DNA of 64,000 nt from Theobroma cacao (taxonomy: Eukaryota; Streptophyta; Magnoliopsida; Malvales; Malvaceae), in NCBI RefSeq assembly GCF_000208745.1, contig NC_030856.1:7541186-7605185 (forward strand), in the 5' to 3' direction. The notes beneath the pieces were generated by a model. It ran no database searches and was not told where the DNA came from. It saw nothing but the letters and a program-made list of their open reading frames with translations. Position 1 is the stretch's first letter; the number at the start of each line of letters is the position of its first letter. Shown here in pieces: positions 46,270 to 57,661 of this stretch. The translations under genes were made by a program, and so were the position numbers.

Positions 46270-47905
46270 TGACTTAAGGTGCATTTAAGTATTGCCATTG
46301 AAAATAATAATAAATCTTTATTTATTTTTTAATTTTTATGATTGAAAATAAATTAATTACAATCGAGTTTTTAATCAAAAGTCAAGTCATCTACAGAATT
46401 CAAAGTTCAGAATAGCCCATTCAACCAAGCTGATGACCTTTTGGTCTGTGCCCATGTCATACGTAAAAGTCTTTTAAATAACGGAAGAATTTTTCAAAAG
46501 CTTAATTGTCAACCAGCCTTTGCAAAATTCCCAGGTTCACCTACTTCAGCAAACTTAGTCTCTATTACTGACCGAGGGAATAATAATCAACCCCGAAACA
46601 GGCGCAAAGATTTAAAATCCACAAAAATATCTGATAAAGAAGACGAATATAAGCAGCTTCCATTTCTTCCATTGACTCTTCATTTCTTCACTCTTTCTCA
46701 CTTCATTCATTGTCCGTCTACATTGATTTGATAAACTATTGCCAAAAGGAATTCCAATTTCTTAGCTCCGGACCCTCTCACCGTGCCTTTCATGCCTTAA
46801 CATTTGGAAAAAAGATAACTCTGTTAGACTTTGGACAGCTTAGGGCTTGTTTTCTTGGCAAGATGCATAATACACAAGTGTAAACACTGGAACAAAGCAA
46901 GCATTCTTGACAAGTTTATTAGACTTCTGGTTTTTTTGGCTAAGCGAGAAGTGTGAACAGTGCACTGAAATTACAGGGACATTGTGCAGATTTTCTCTGC
47001 AATAATGTCATGTGGATGCTCTTTGTGAAATAGACATGTTAACAACACATGGCAGAAACTAAAAATGGATTCAAGTGATCCAACAAACACTCCATGTAAT
47101 TCATTGAATTTTGTCGCTATACTTTTTAATTTTGTTGATTTTTCGACAAAAAGTAATAAAATTTACAAAAATAAAAATTGTCACTTGCATTGATAAAATA
47201 TTTTGTGAAATATTCTAATTTTATATTTTTCTCCAAAAATCAAAAGTTTAGTGATGAAATTTGATAAAATTGAAGTACTACAATGACAAAATCCAAGATA
47301 TTCAGGCATGGTATAGTAATAAATTTGAACTTTATCCTTTTTTTTTTTTAAAAAAAGTAGTTTTGAAGGATTGATGTGTTTTATTAAGTCTTACAACAAT
47401 TTTCCTGGTACTCAACAGGGGGTGACGGCACTAATTAAATGGAAGTTTTAGCTAAATTATAATTTCTCAAAGATTTTCAATGAAGAAATGATAAATAGTT
47501 TTAACAATATTTAAATAGAAAATTTTTTAATTTGATAATTACAGCTCAATCAATAACAATCTAGTGGTGGAAAAGTATCAATACAGCCATTATGTACTTG
47601 GTTTCTATGACGTGTGGAGACCTATGCTTCATTAACATCTCAAACATGTGCTATTCCTAACTGATACGACCATTTGTCCATTTTTCTTTTTGTTTTTATC
47701 GATTAGTAGGGCCTTTCTACGGTGCAAAAATCTATAAAAATACTTTATTACGTGGAGTCAACCGCATAGCTTCGTAAAGAATACTTCAACCACTTTCTGA
47801 AACTTGCATGTACTAGTATTTAAAGAATGAGCATCAGCCAAAGCAATGATGCAACAAACTCAGTTATTTCTTTTTTAATTTGTCTCAACCACGAATATAA
47901 GCTTA
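46270..47905 (+). promoter_or_regulatory. 5' flank and putative promoter of receptor head unit 4
   Basis: Shares blocks with 23930-25198 in the same order, ending with TATTTAAAG at 47817-47825 and the start at 47906. Additional unshared AT-rich sequence lies between 47060 and 47560. Confidence 0.55.
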
Positions 47906-48533
47906 ATGGGAAACATTGGCTTCCTCCTCCCTCTTGTGGTATTTGTGCTGGTGTTGAGTAACTTTGGGGCTGCTTTGTCATCAGAATTACCTAACATCAC
48001 CACTGACCAATTGGCTCTTCTTGCACTAAAATCCCATGTCACCCATGACCCTCAAAACATATTGGCAACCAACTGGTCTATGACTACCTCTGTTTGCAGT
48101 TGGATTGGTATCACTTGTGGATCCGATCAGCAAAGAATTATCGCTCTTGATCTTTCTAACATGAGTCTTATAGGCACCATCCCATCTCACTTGGGAAATC
48201 TCTCTTTTCTTGCTCAACTTAACATCCAAAGCAACAATTTTCGAGGCTCATTGCCCAAGGAGTTGGCTAATTTGTCTTGGTTGGAGTATATAGACATCAG
48301 TCAAAACAATTTCAATGGGGAAATCCCATCATGGTTTGATTCCTTCACTAAACTTCACAAGCTGTCTCTGTACAGTAACAACTTCTCTGGTGTTATCCCG
48401 CCTTCTTTGGGTTCTTTGTCAAACCTTAAGGAATTGCTCCTACATGACAATGATTTGAAAGGGCAAATTCCTATTACAATCGGAGATCTTTCTAACTTGA
48501 AATATTTGAATTTGGAACAGAATCACCTTTCAG
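47906..48533 (+). CDS. Receptor head unit 4, exon 1: signal peptide, LRR-XII-type cap, LRRs
   Basis: Intact from ATG 47906. A signal peptide covers about residues 1-26 (FLLPLVVFVLVLSNFGAALS). The cap is TTDQLALLALKSHVTHDPQN with Cys64 and Cys71 (SVCSWIGITC). LRRs follow: GTIPSHLGNLSFL, EIPSWFDSFTKLHKL, VIPPSLGSLSNLKEL and QIPITIGDLSNLKYL. It is four codons longer than unit 3 at the signal peptide. The exon ends in phase 1 at TTTCAG|GTGTAA. No tail exon was found between here and 64000, so its 3' end is either lost or beyond the window. Confidence 0.88.
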
Positions 48534-48605
48534 GTGTAAATCTTTCTCAATCTTCAATATACTTTATTGCAAAAATTGATTTCAACACTAATAATCTCAT
48601 TGTAG
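48534..48605 (+). other. Short intron, or in-frame LRR-like segment, in unit 4
   Basis: A 72-nt GT...AG segment. Retained, it adds exactly 24 residues, the length of one plant LRR, with the LRR-like FNTNNLIVG. Spliced, it joins HLSG to QLPLAVF. Paralogous segments are 74 nt (five units) and 75 nt (unit 3). Confidence 0.65.
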
Positions 48606-48824
48606 GTCAACTTCCATTGGCTGTATTTGATCAGCTTCTTAAATTGCAATTTCTAATTTTGGGATTGAACAATCTTTCAGGTAGAATTCCAACCAGTTTA
48701 TTCAAGTGCCAAGAGTTAGAAGCTTTAATTTTATCTAGCAATGTCTTGGAGGGAAGTGTGCCTCAAGAAATCGGGAATTTGACTAGATTAAAAAACTTGT
48801 ATCTTGATTGGAATAATCTAACAG
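48606..48824 (+). CDS. Receptor head unit 4, exon 2 (219 nt)
   Basis: A phase 1-1 exon encoding QLPLAVFDQLLKLQFL, RIPTSLFKCQELEAL and SVPQEIGNLTRLKNL, ending NNLTG at AACAG|GTATGC. The downstream open frame to 48853 is intron read-through. Confidence 0.82.
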
Positions 48825-48999
48825 GTATGCTTACCATGGGCACATTCTTTTAGAAAATTAAAATGATTAGTTGACAATTTATTTTTATTCTTGAATTTAG
48901 ATTTATAATTTTAGTTTTAATTATACAAGTAAATGAAAATCTTACTAATGATATACAAAAATTGATCACGAAAGAAAGTAAAAGAAAATCTTATGAATG

Positions 49000-49970
49000 A
49001 ATATAAGCGATAAAGAAAGTCTTGAAACGAATATAAGTGTTTTTGACTTAGTATCTATTTGGCTCAACTTTTTTTTAATCTATCTACTTCTTAAAAATAA
49101 AAACTGGACAAATAGGATTTTGAAAAAAATAAAATTTTTAAAAAAAGTGCTTTAGGAAAATCTTTTTTATTTTAAAAAACACGTTAGCCTTTTAAGAAAA
49201 TTTTTCATTTTGTTTCAAAAATGTCATCATCTATTAAAAATAATCTCAAAATTACCATTTATCTTAATTTAACTAAAATTAGAACTTATATAAGTTGTTT
49301 TGCCAAGCAACTTATTTATAAAAAAGAGTTTACAAAAGTAAATTTATCAAACAATTTTAACTTAATTTTAAAAATTATTATTTTTTATAAGAGATTTGTA
49401 ATTAAAAGAATTCAAAGCAAACAGGCTCTTAATAGGTTTGCAACCACGTGGGATACTTTTAATTATGGAAAAAAAAAATGTAATTTGCATACCTTTTTAT
49501 ATACGGTAAGTAGCTTTCATGAAGGGGCTCCCATTTTTCTTTGTATGACTTAATCGTGGTTGCTAAATGAATTCCAATTTATTTGTTCCGGGCCGTCTTA
49601 CTGTCTCTGTCATGCCTTGACATTTGAAAAAAGATGACTTTCCACTAAATGAATTCCAATTTTTCTTTTTTCTTTTTTTGCAAGATACAGAAGTGTAAAC
49701 ACTGAAACAAAGGAAGCATTGATGACAAGTTGATTAGACTTTTGTTTTTTTGGCTAAGAGAGAAGTGCAATCCGATCCTAATCTCCTTTTTTCTTAACAT
49801 TATATAAATATTTTTTAATTTTCTGTATTTTTTTAACATTTTTTTAATTTTTTACTTTTTATGTTTTTTGTAATTTTATATTTTTTATTACCTTTTATTT
49901 TTTTTGTTGGGTACACTCGAACAAAAATGGATGTTTATCGGACAAAATCAACGTTCAAGTCGTATATCTT
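49000..49970. promoter_or_regulatory. Orphan receptor promoter-like sequence
   Basis: Fragments of the head 5' flank recur: cttgaaacgaatataagtg, tctctgtcatgccttgacat, gcaagatacagaagtgtaaacac and caagttgattagac. An AT-rich insertion lies between them (49060-49440). There is no start codon or cap downstream; a unit-5 LRR remnant follows. Confidence 0.5.
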
Positions 49971-50032
49971 TCTATGTTATCAATATATCTTTATTGTGAA
50001 TATTGATTTCAACACTAATAATCTCATTGCCG

Positions 50033-50251
50033 GTCAACTTTCATCAAATATATTTGATCAATTGCCTAAATTACAATCTCTAATTTTAGGATTGAATAAT
50101 CTTTCAGGTAAAATTCCAATCAGTTTATTCAAGTGTTCAGAGTTAGAAGTTTTAATTTTATATGACAATACTTTGGAGGGAAGTGTGTCTCTAGAAATCG
50201 GGAATTTGACTAAATTAAACAAGTTGGATCTTAGTTTCAACAACTTCACAG
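50033..50251 (+). pseudogene. Receptor head unit 5, exon 2 remnant (219 nt)
   Basis: An open 219-nt exon equivalent (QLSSNIFDQLPKLQSL, KIPISLFKCSELEVL, SVSLEIGNLTKLNKL ending NNFTG) with a normal donor. The acceptor has changed from TAG|GT to CCG|GT and no exon 1 precedes it. It cannot be spliced in the usual way. Confidence 0.7.
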
Positions 50252-50408
50252 GTATGCTTACTGTGGGTCTTCTTTTAAAAAAATTAAAATCATTAGTTGA
50301 CAAATTACTTTTATTTTTGAGTTCAGATTTAAGATTTCAGTTTTCATTTAGATTGCTTTTGGAAATGTTGGTTGCTTCTTTAATTGACAATTTTGAAACA
50401 TGTAACTG

Positions 50409-50612
50409 TATATAAAGAATGTGCATCAACCAACACATTTATCAAAGAGACTGAAAGCCCATGGTAGTAATCAATTGGCTTTTCTTGCACTTAAAGCCCA
50501 CGCATTGTCAACCAAGTGGACTAGTGTTACTTTTATTTGCAATTGGATTGATGTCACTTGCGGATTATCAAAGAGTCATATCGCTCTTGGTCTTTCTAAC
50601 ATGAATATATAA
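50409..50612 (+). pseudogene. Receptor head N-terminal fragment (TATA box and cap only)
   Basis: TATATAAAG at 50409-50417 is followed by the start region (catcaaccaacac) and then a cap remnant (NQLAFLALKAHALSTKWTSV, FICNWIDVTC). The signal peptide is lost. It ends in a stop after LGLSNMNI, where receptor intron-like sequence joins (agaagccaaaaaaaac). Confidence 0.65.
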
Positions 50613-51774
50613 AGAAGCCAAAAAAAACCTAAAAATCATGTTTTTTTTTCTTTTTACAACTATATTTTCATAATATGCTTGTTTTACATTGCTGCTTGAA
50701 TTCCTTTGGTTATATTATTGCTAGTGCTTTCATCGTTCTTTATAATTTCTCTCTCTTTTTTCCAATTTTGACTTAGTACAAAATTAAGAAAAAAGTTTTA
50801 ATTTTAGTATATTTAATAAATTTTTAAAAAAAATTATAACATTAATAAGTTTAATTTTTAATATCAAAAGGTAAAAAAATTAATAAAAATTACTATGAAA
50901 CATATAAAAAATTAAGAATTTAAATATTCAAAAAAGAGAAGTGGACAGAATTTGAAACAAACTAAAAAGAACGTGGACATTCAATATATGAATAGAAGGA
51001 GTCTTCTTTTTTTGGGGATTTTTTTTTCAACCAATCAAAATATTATATTAATATTACTGAAGATTACAGCAAGAGGATCAACCCAAGTTTAGGGATCATG
51101 TCAGTATAAAAAAGAATAGAAAATAGATATCGCCTGGTGGTACTCAGTACCATTACACAAACATTCTCGCCTATTGGTACCATTAAAAAATAATGGGATG
51201 ATAAGAAACAGGTAGGGGGAAAGAAAAGATAAAATTATCATATGTGGTAGGGCAAATATAGGTGAATGGGAAAGATAATACCAGTAATTGTGGTTTTACA
51301 AATATAACTGAGACATGATAACCCTTTTTTATTTTGTAGTGAAATTTTTTGCTGAATGATAAACTTGTTATTTCTATATTTGAATTCATATTACATGATG
51401 AATTTCTTCTCTCGATATAATATCAAGAACTAGTGATAATTAAGTTAGGGATGATATAATATTAACTATGAATTTAATTTTTGTTATAATAATATTTATA
51501 ATTTTTTATTTTATATAGTCATTTATATTGTTACGGTCTATTCCAAATCTACATTTCTTTCATTCCTCAATACTCAATGATTTTCTAAATCCTAATTTAT
51601 ACTTTAATTATGTTTTCTCTATTTTTACTTTTTTTTGTATGCATAAAATTTTTGTTTATCCAAAAAGGCAGAGAAAGTTCGACTACAAAGATAAGTCTTG
51701 TCGTTTAACAAGAACAAGGATAAGAGAAAAGGGGCATAATCATTGACATTACATAACGGAAATCTGTCTTTTCT
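50613..51774. other. Receptor spacer with a LINE-type tail
   Basis: 50613-50760 matches the receptor intron at 4490-4650. At 51011-51190 a poly-T run followed by ccaatcaaaatatt looks like a minus-strand LINE 3' end. 51330-51760 matches 23110-23390. No gene. Confidence 0.45.
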
Positions 51775-52098
51775 TTGCTCAATTTAACATCCAATTTAAT
51801 CATTTTCATTGCTCATTGTCCATGGAGTTGGCTAAATTATCTTGGTTGGATTATATAAACTTCAGCAACAATAGCTTCGGTGAGGAAATCCCATCATGGT
51901 TTGATTCCTTCACTCACCTTCAGCGCTTGTTTCTGTATGGTAACAACTTCTCTGGTGTTATCATCTTCTTAGAGATTTATCAAACCTTGAGAAGTTGCTC
52001 CTATATGACAATGACATGAAAGGCCATATTCCTATAGCAATCAGATCACTTAATTTCTAACTTGAATTGTTTGTATTTGGGACATAATCAGCTTTTAG
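51775..52098 (+). pseudogene. Receptor head unit 6, broken exon 1
   Basis: It starts within the GNLSFL LRR, directly fused to spacer sequence (cataacggaaatctgtc). Frame lesions follow at once (a stop after LCSI). The open part 51816-51960 reads AKLSWLDYINFSNNSFGEEI and then WFDSFTHLQRLFLYGNNFSG. Deletions near 51960 and 52050 break it again. Confidence 0.75.
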
Positions 52099-52172
52099 GT
52101 TGCATATCTTTCTCAATCATCAATATATCTTTATTGCAAATATTGATTTTAATATTAATAATCTCATTGTAG

Positions 52173-52391
52173 GTCAACTTTCATCGGCTACATTTGATCA
52201 ACTTCTTAAATTACAATATCTAAATTTGAGAAACAACCATCTCTGGGGTACAATTCCATTTAGTTTATTCAAGTGTCAAGCGATAGAAACTTTAAATTTA
52301 TTGGAGAATGCCTTGGAGGGAAGCGTGCCTCAAGAAATCGGGAATTTGACTAGATTAAACTACTTGTATCTTGGTGCGAACAACCTACAAG
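52173..52391 (+). CDS. Receptor head unit 6, exon 2 (219 nt)
   Basis: An open phase 1-1 exon after a 74-nt intron (52099-52172) with TAG|GTTGCA donor and TGTAG|GTCAAC acceptor. It encodes QLSSATFDQLLKLQYL, TIPFSLFKCQAIETL and SVPQEIGNLTRLNYL, ending NNLQG. Exon 1 is broken, so the unit is not functional as it stands. Confidence 0.6.
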
Positions 52392-52724
52392 GTATGCTTA
52401 CTATGGGCTTCCTCTAGACAAATTAAAATGATTAGTTGGTAATTTATATATATTCATATGTTCATATTTCAGATTTTGGTTTTTATTTAGATTGAACTTG
52501 AAAACTTGAATTAAAAAGAAAAGATTTAAATTTCAAATTTACTATAAATGTGGATGATAGAACTCATGAAAACAGGACGTTCTTAATAATTTTGAATTCG
52601 TTGGATTTATGAGATCTCCATTAAGTGGTGGATTAATTTAAAATGCAATTTAGACAATTTGATATTCAATTGCTTATACACTCTCAAATACCCATATTGA
52701 ATCTTAACTACATTTTAGATAATT

Positions 52725-52895
52725 AGTGTTTGATCACCTTCCTATTTACAATGACTTGATTTGAATTGGAATTCTAACAAGCTTATTTAAATGCAAAGAG
52801 TTAGAATATATACAACTGTTTGGTAATCAATTAGAGAGGACTGTGCGATGCGAAGTTAGGGATTTGACTTCGCTCAAGGCATTGGATATTGTTTT
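52725..52895 (+). pseudogene. Decayed LRR remnant
   Basis: Recognisable as an exon-2-like piece (FDHLP..., SLFKCKELEYIQLFGNQLER, VRDLTSLKALDI) with several lesions. It is a second, older exon-2 copy within the unit. Confidence 0.5.
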
Positions 52896-53247
52896 GGTGT
52901 GCCTAAAAGGAAAATGGCATAATAATTAAGACGGAATACATGAGTAGTTAAAAATTTATATCCATTAATTCGTAATTTAAAATTTTCTTCCTAATTTCAA
53001 TTTTCATTTAATAAATTTTATCAAAACTTTAACATTTTCACTTTTTAACCACTGTCTAATTAGGCTTCATTTAAGCTGTAAAATACCATGCAAAAGTACG
53101 ATTTAAAGAAGGTAAAAACAGGAAAATGAGTGCACCTGTTTTGTTGAAAAATTAAGATAAATAAAATAGATACCTAGTGCTCAACGTAGAAAATAAGGGC
53201 TATGTTAAATTTTAACTTAATTTGACGGATTGAATTTTATGTTTCAG

Positions 53248-53319
53248 GTGGCATTCCATCAGCTGTTGGAAATCTGACTTCTATTAAGAACCTTAATTTA
53301 AGGCGCAACAACTTGACAG
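53248..53319 (+). CDS. Single-LRR exon (72 nt), unit 6
   Basis: A phase 1-1 exon between TGTTTCAG and GTATAA, encoding GIPSAVGNLTSIKNLNLRRN and then NLTG. Intact splice sites. Confidence 0.68.
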
Positions 53320-53330
53320 GTATAATATCA

Positions 53331-53935
53331 TCTTCTTTTTTTTTGAAAATTATAAAATTTATTAATCCTCAGCATCGTAATGCCATTTCAAGTCTCTTGC
53401 TTATATTGCTAGGGACTCTCATGGAATAAACGAGAACTGGGCAAGTAGAAACTGTACAATTGTCAAAAACACCCAGCCACCATGACAACAGTGGCGTTCA
53501 AAGTAACCCGTCCAAGTAATTCTTAGCAAGATCCAGCCCCTTGAAAAACATTTAAGAAGGCAGCTGAGAAAAATAAAAAAACATAAGCTATCCTAAACTA
53601 CTGTTTGTCCTGATTCAACATAGGTTCAAAACATAACATTAACACCTCCAAAAATCAAACCAACAAATTCGAACCTACGTCATGACAACGAAGAAATTTG
53701 ACACCTTTGTGGTAATCCATTTCCATCGGTTTTTGAAGAAAAAATGCCCCTGTCAAAACTTAAAGAGGAAAAAAGACAACAGACCTCACTCACTCACTAA
53801 AAAACAAAGAATGAAATCACTCTTTCACTCATTCCTTAAGTTCCCACGTTAGCTCTCATGAACACAATCTTAGGACACATGAATCACCCTCACAAAAATT
53901 CAAAGAAACAATTCCCTTGATAAAACCTTCCCCCC
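53331..53935 (-). mobile_element. LINE-type 3' retroposon in unit-6 intron
   Basis: It interrupts the intron sequence gtataatatcatctttcttctcc found uninterrupted at 3676 and 30463. The minus strand ends ...TTAATAAATTTTATAATTTTC plus a run of A. A short atctt repeat flanks both ends. No coding sequence is recognised in its 600 bp. Confidence 0.55.
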
Positions 53936-54008
53936 TATCTTTCTTCTCCTTTTCACCTGATATATGCATATCAATCAGCAATACTTTTTATGTATTTAAA
54001 ATGAAAAT

Positions 54009-54062
54009 TAAACATGCGTGTGTGCATGTGTGTGAGTGCATGCGCGCATGCATATGTGTGTT
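54009..54062. repeat. Alternating purine-pyrimidine microsatellite
   Basis: An imperfect TG/CA/CG dinucleotide stretch (gcgtgtgtgcatgtgtgtga... gcgcgcatgc). Alternating purine-pyrimidine tracts can adopt Z-DNA; no function is implied. Confidence 0.7.
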
Positions 54063-56973
54063 TAATTAAAGAAAAAACGTTTTTTACTTTAAGATTTTCT
54101 ATTAACTGATTTTTAATTCCACAATGTAAAAGTAAAAATAAAAATTTTATATTTTCATAAAAATAAGAAAGAACCTGAATTTAAAACAGTTAAAATGTAA
54201 ATGTGAAGATTAATTGAGAAAGAACTATATGTTCATGATATTTTTAAAAAAACTGACATTAAAAATCAGAATGCATCAATTTTATAAAAAAAATTTAAAA
54301 TTTTAATATTTCAATACTTTTTTTCTCAATTTTTGTGAAAGCTAAATAATGACAAATAATTCATGACAAATTAATGGAGTAATCTTTTTCCCATAGTTTG
54401 TGCTTGAATATTATTAAGTTCCATTAGAATTTTCTGATTCAACTTATGTTTTGTGATATATGGGTGTGTTAAGATTATAGTTTGGATCTATCCATGATCA
54501 TAATTTTGGGGTTTTGAGGATTTGGATGTTTGTCTTTCTTAATTTTGAAGTGGGAACCCTACTCCAATCCAATTTTGCTTCTACAATTTCACAATATGCG
54601 TGTTTTGCATTGCTGTTTGAATTCCCTTTTTTTTTCTTTCACCCAGCTGTTTGAATTCCTTTGTTTCTCTTATTTTTAGTGTTTTTATGTTCTCTATTAT
54701 TTCTTTTTCTGTTCCAATTTTGACTTGGTGCAAATATTAAGAAAAATATTTTTAACTTTTAGTGTATTTAATTTTTTTTTTAATTATAACATTGATAAAT
54801 TGTAATTGGTCAAAATACCCCATAAGTCCTTGCACTATAGGTTTTTTATCAACTTAATCCCTTTACACAAAACTAGTTAATTTAGTCCTCTACTTTGAGA
54901 TTTTGTCCAATCTAGTCCCTCTGCCTTACTCTATTTAAATTGACCATTAGTGGTGTTGATGTGGTGCTGACGTATTGAACCAAAAAAATTTTCTTCTAGA
55001 AAATATTTTTTGCCATGTCAGTTTCTTTGTGTCACCCCATAGGGATCAAATTAAACAAAATTTAAAAGGAGAGATCACTTACTAGTTATACATAATCAAT
55101 AGCATTCCTTCGAATTATTTTGAAAAAATGGGGTTTGTTGAACCTTAAGTTGAGGTTGCCATGATCTCTCTAGCTAGTATAAGAAGTCATAATTTTGGCT
55201 TCTGCAGATCTCTTCTTCAATATTAAAGTCAAAGTTTATATTGTTAATCTAAATTTTAATTTGAGAAGAAACTAATTTGCTGACGGAAATTTTCTGTGTA
55301 CATAGAAAGTTAATGGTTTTTAATTACTAAAGAAGAGCCTCTAATATATAAAAATACATTTTTGGTATAAATGCAATGCTAAACAAAAACGGTAAAAGTA
55401 CTCGATTTAGTCCTTATACGATAGTGTCGTAACATGCGGGTCCGGGAACCCGACCGCCAGACGCGGGCGAAAATTAAATGGTTTAGGAGTCGCCACTAAT
55501 CTTTTTTTATCTAGGTGTGATTGGTCACCTATTAACCCAATTCTGATGAACGAAGTCCTAAATTAATTTTAGGTCCGTCGAAAGAACGAGAACTGATCCA
55601 CATTTTTTTGAGATAGGTTCGGGAGTGCGGTTATGCACGGAGAAGGGTTAGCATCTCCGTAGCGCCCGTTCCATGAACAGTACCATTTAATCTTAAGTTA
55701 TCCTATTATAGCATACTTTTGATTTAATCCCTACTTATTAACTAAATTTTTTATTAAATTGGCTGGCTGAGTTCTTTTTTTTGGTTTTACGTATGCACAT
55801 GATGCAAGCGTAAAATGATGTCATGACTTGTTTATTTTAAATAATGGGGTCGGTAACCTTTTATTGAAAAATCATTCGAAGACCATCTCAACGCTTTGGT
55901 GAAGTCTCGAAATTTTCTTCACCTAGAGATATCCCCGGAAGAACTCGTCTCTACAAGCTCCTCGGGGAAATCCCATCATAGGGATTCCCGCACCATTTGC
56001 AAGATAAATGTGGCGTGCTATGACAGGATAAAATGCTGATATCTACATGCACGCGTTTATTGAATTAGGTAGTTCATAATTCACTTAACTATGTATTTAA
56101 TAATTTATCATTTTGTTTATATGTTTATTATTATCTATTTTTTTCATGGATTATTTATTTATTTATGTATATATATATATTTTTTGCTTTCTACTTAAAT
56201 CCATATCCTTTAATTAATGTTTTTTTCATTAATATTTTACTTGATTATATAGCTTATCAAATAATTAATTAATTTATTTTTAAACGATTAAATTAACTTT
56301 ATTTAGTAATATTTATTTAAGCTCATTAACTGATTACATTAATTTGAATGCAACAAAATTTTCTTATGTATATTATTTTTTTAACAACGACTATTTGACT
56401 TAACGGGTTTTGAAGTTTAGAGTTCAGATTTATCCCGACGTTTCGGTGAAAATTCATCTCGAACTTCGCACCCGAAAAACATCCACCAGAAAGAGGCAAC
56501 TCTTTGCCCCTTTTAGGTGGTAATACTCAAATAATTATTCCAATTATATTATTTATTTTTTTTATTTTTTATTTATTATTTTTTCCATTTTTCATTTATT
56601 ATTTTTTTTAAAAAATATATATATATTCGCATCATGAATTATTATTATTATTATTATTTTATTATTTGCAAGCCTCTAAATATATTTATAATATTAATAT
56701 TTTTTTATTCACTTATTATCGTTATTGTTATTATTTATATATTTTTATTTTTATTATTTTTATATTTTTATTTAAGCTAAGCAAACAATTAAATAAATTG
56801 GATAAGCCCAAAATAGCAAGCCCAAATCCACAATAAACGGGTAAGGCCTCACCTTGCTTGGGCTAGAATGATGGCCCAAGTTGTCTGGGCTGCATGGAGG
56901 CGTCCCAAGCCTGCTTCCTTGGTCCGTCTGGCCTTCCCCTGAACGCACCGTTTTGGGGCTCCGGGGACTCCCT

Positions 56974-57060
56974 AAAATGACGTCGTTTAGGCGTTGATCT
57001 TTTTAATTCCTCACTCCACTGAAACGGCACCGTTTAGACCCTAAACTCGGGTATATAAAT
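56974..57060 (+). promoter_or_regulatory. Putative LTR core promoter (M4)
   Basis: AAAATGACGTCGTTTAGG (containing the bZIP-type core TGACGTC), then GAAACGGCACCGTTTAG, then TATATAAAT about 15 bp on, then the leader. The arrangement is shared with M3 and, in weaker form, M1 and M2. Confidence 0.5.
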
Positions 57061-57535
57061 CCCATTTTTGGCCTTTCTTTTCATTTTCAGATTTCATTTT
57101 CTCTCTCTAGCCAGCTACCCTCTGCCTTCTCTCTAAAAAACCTTTCCTCTTCCCGCCAGCGCCGGCGTACTACCCCTTTTGCTTCCCTCCAACCGGCGAC
57201 TCAGATGTTCCTATACCTCTCCCTCGAAGCCTTCTTCCCTTCCGATCGATGGATCTGGCACCCCTGCCTCGGTCGACGGTGACCCAAACAGGTTTAGGCT
57301 TTCCCCTGCCGATGATCGGCACCCCAAATATCTAACCTCCCTTCACAGCTCACCAATCTCTCTCGCTCAAACCGAACCGAATCCCCCAGTTGAAACCCCC
57401 GATTGGATTTTTTTGGCTGCCCTTTTTATTTTTTATTTTTTTTGTGGCTAGGTAGCTTCTACTGGTAGGTTTTGGATCTTAGATTTTTTTTGTTGTGTTC
57501 TCTTTCCTTTTGGTTTTGCAGGTGGTCCTTAAAAA

Positions 57536-57661
57536 GCCGGGTTGTCCAAAAAATTGGACAACCCGGCAATGGGGTTCTGGCACTAGGGAGTTGGTGGCCA
57601 GAACCCCATCATGCGTGGTGGTTGGGGAAGGGATGGCTGGGCGTACGCCCAGCCATTCCCT
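57536..57661 (+). repeat. Three consecutive inverted repeats (hairpins) in LTR M4
   Basis: Hairpin 1: 14-bp perfect arms gccgggttgtccaa / ttggacaacccggc, loop of four A (57536-57567). Hairpin 2: 13-bp perfect arms atggggttctggc / gccagaaccccat, loop 15 nt (57569-57609). Hairpin 3: agggatggctgggcgt / acgcccagccattccct with one unpaired base and no loop (57629-57661). Only a smaller version of hairpin 1 is seen in M1 and M2. Confidence 0.85.
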
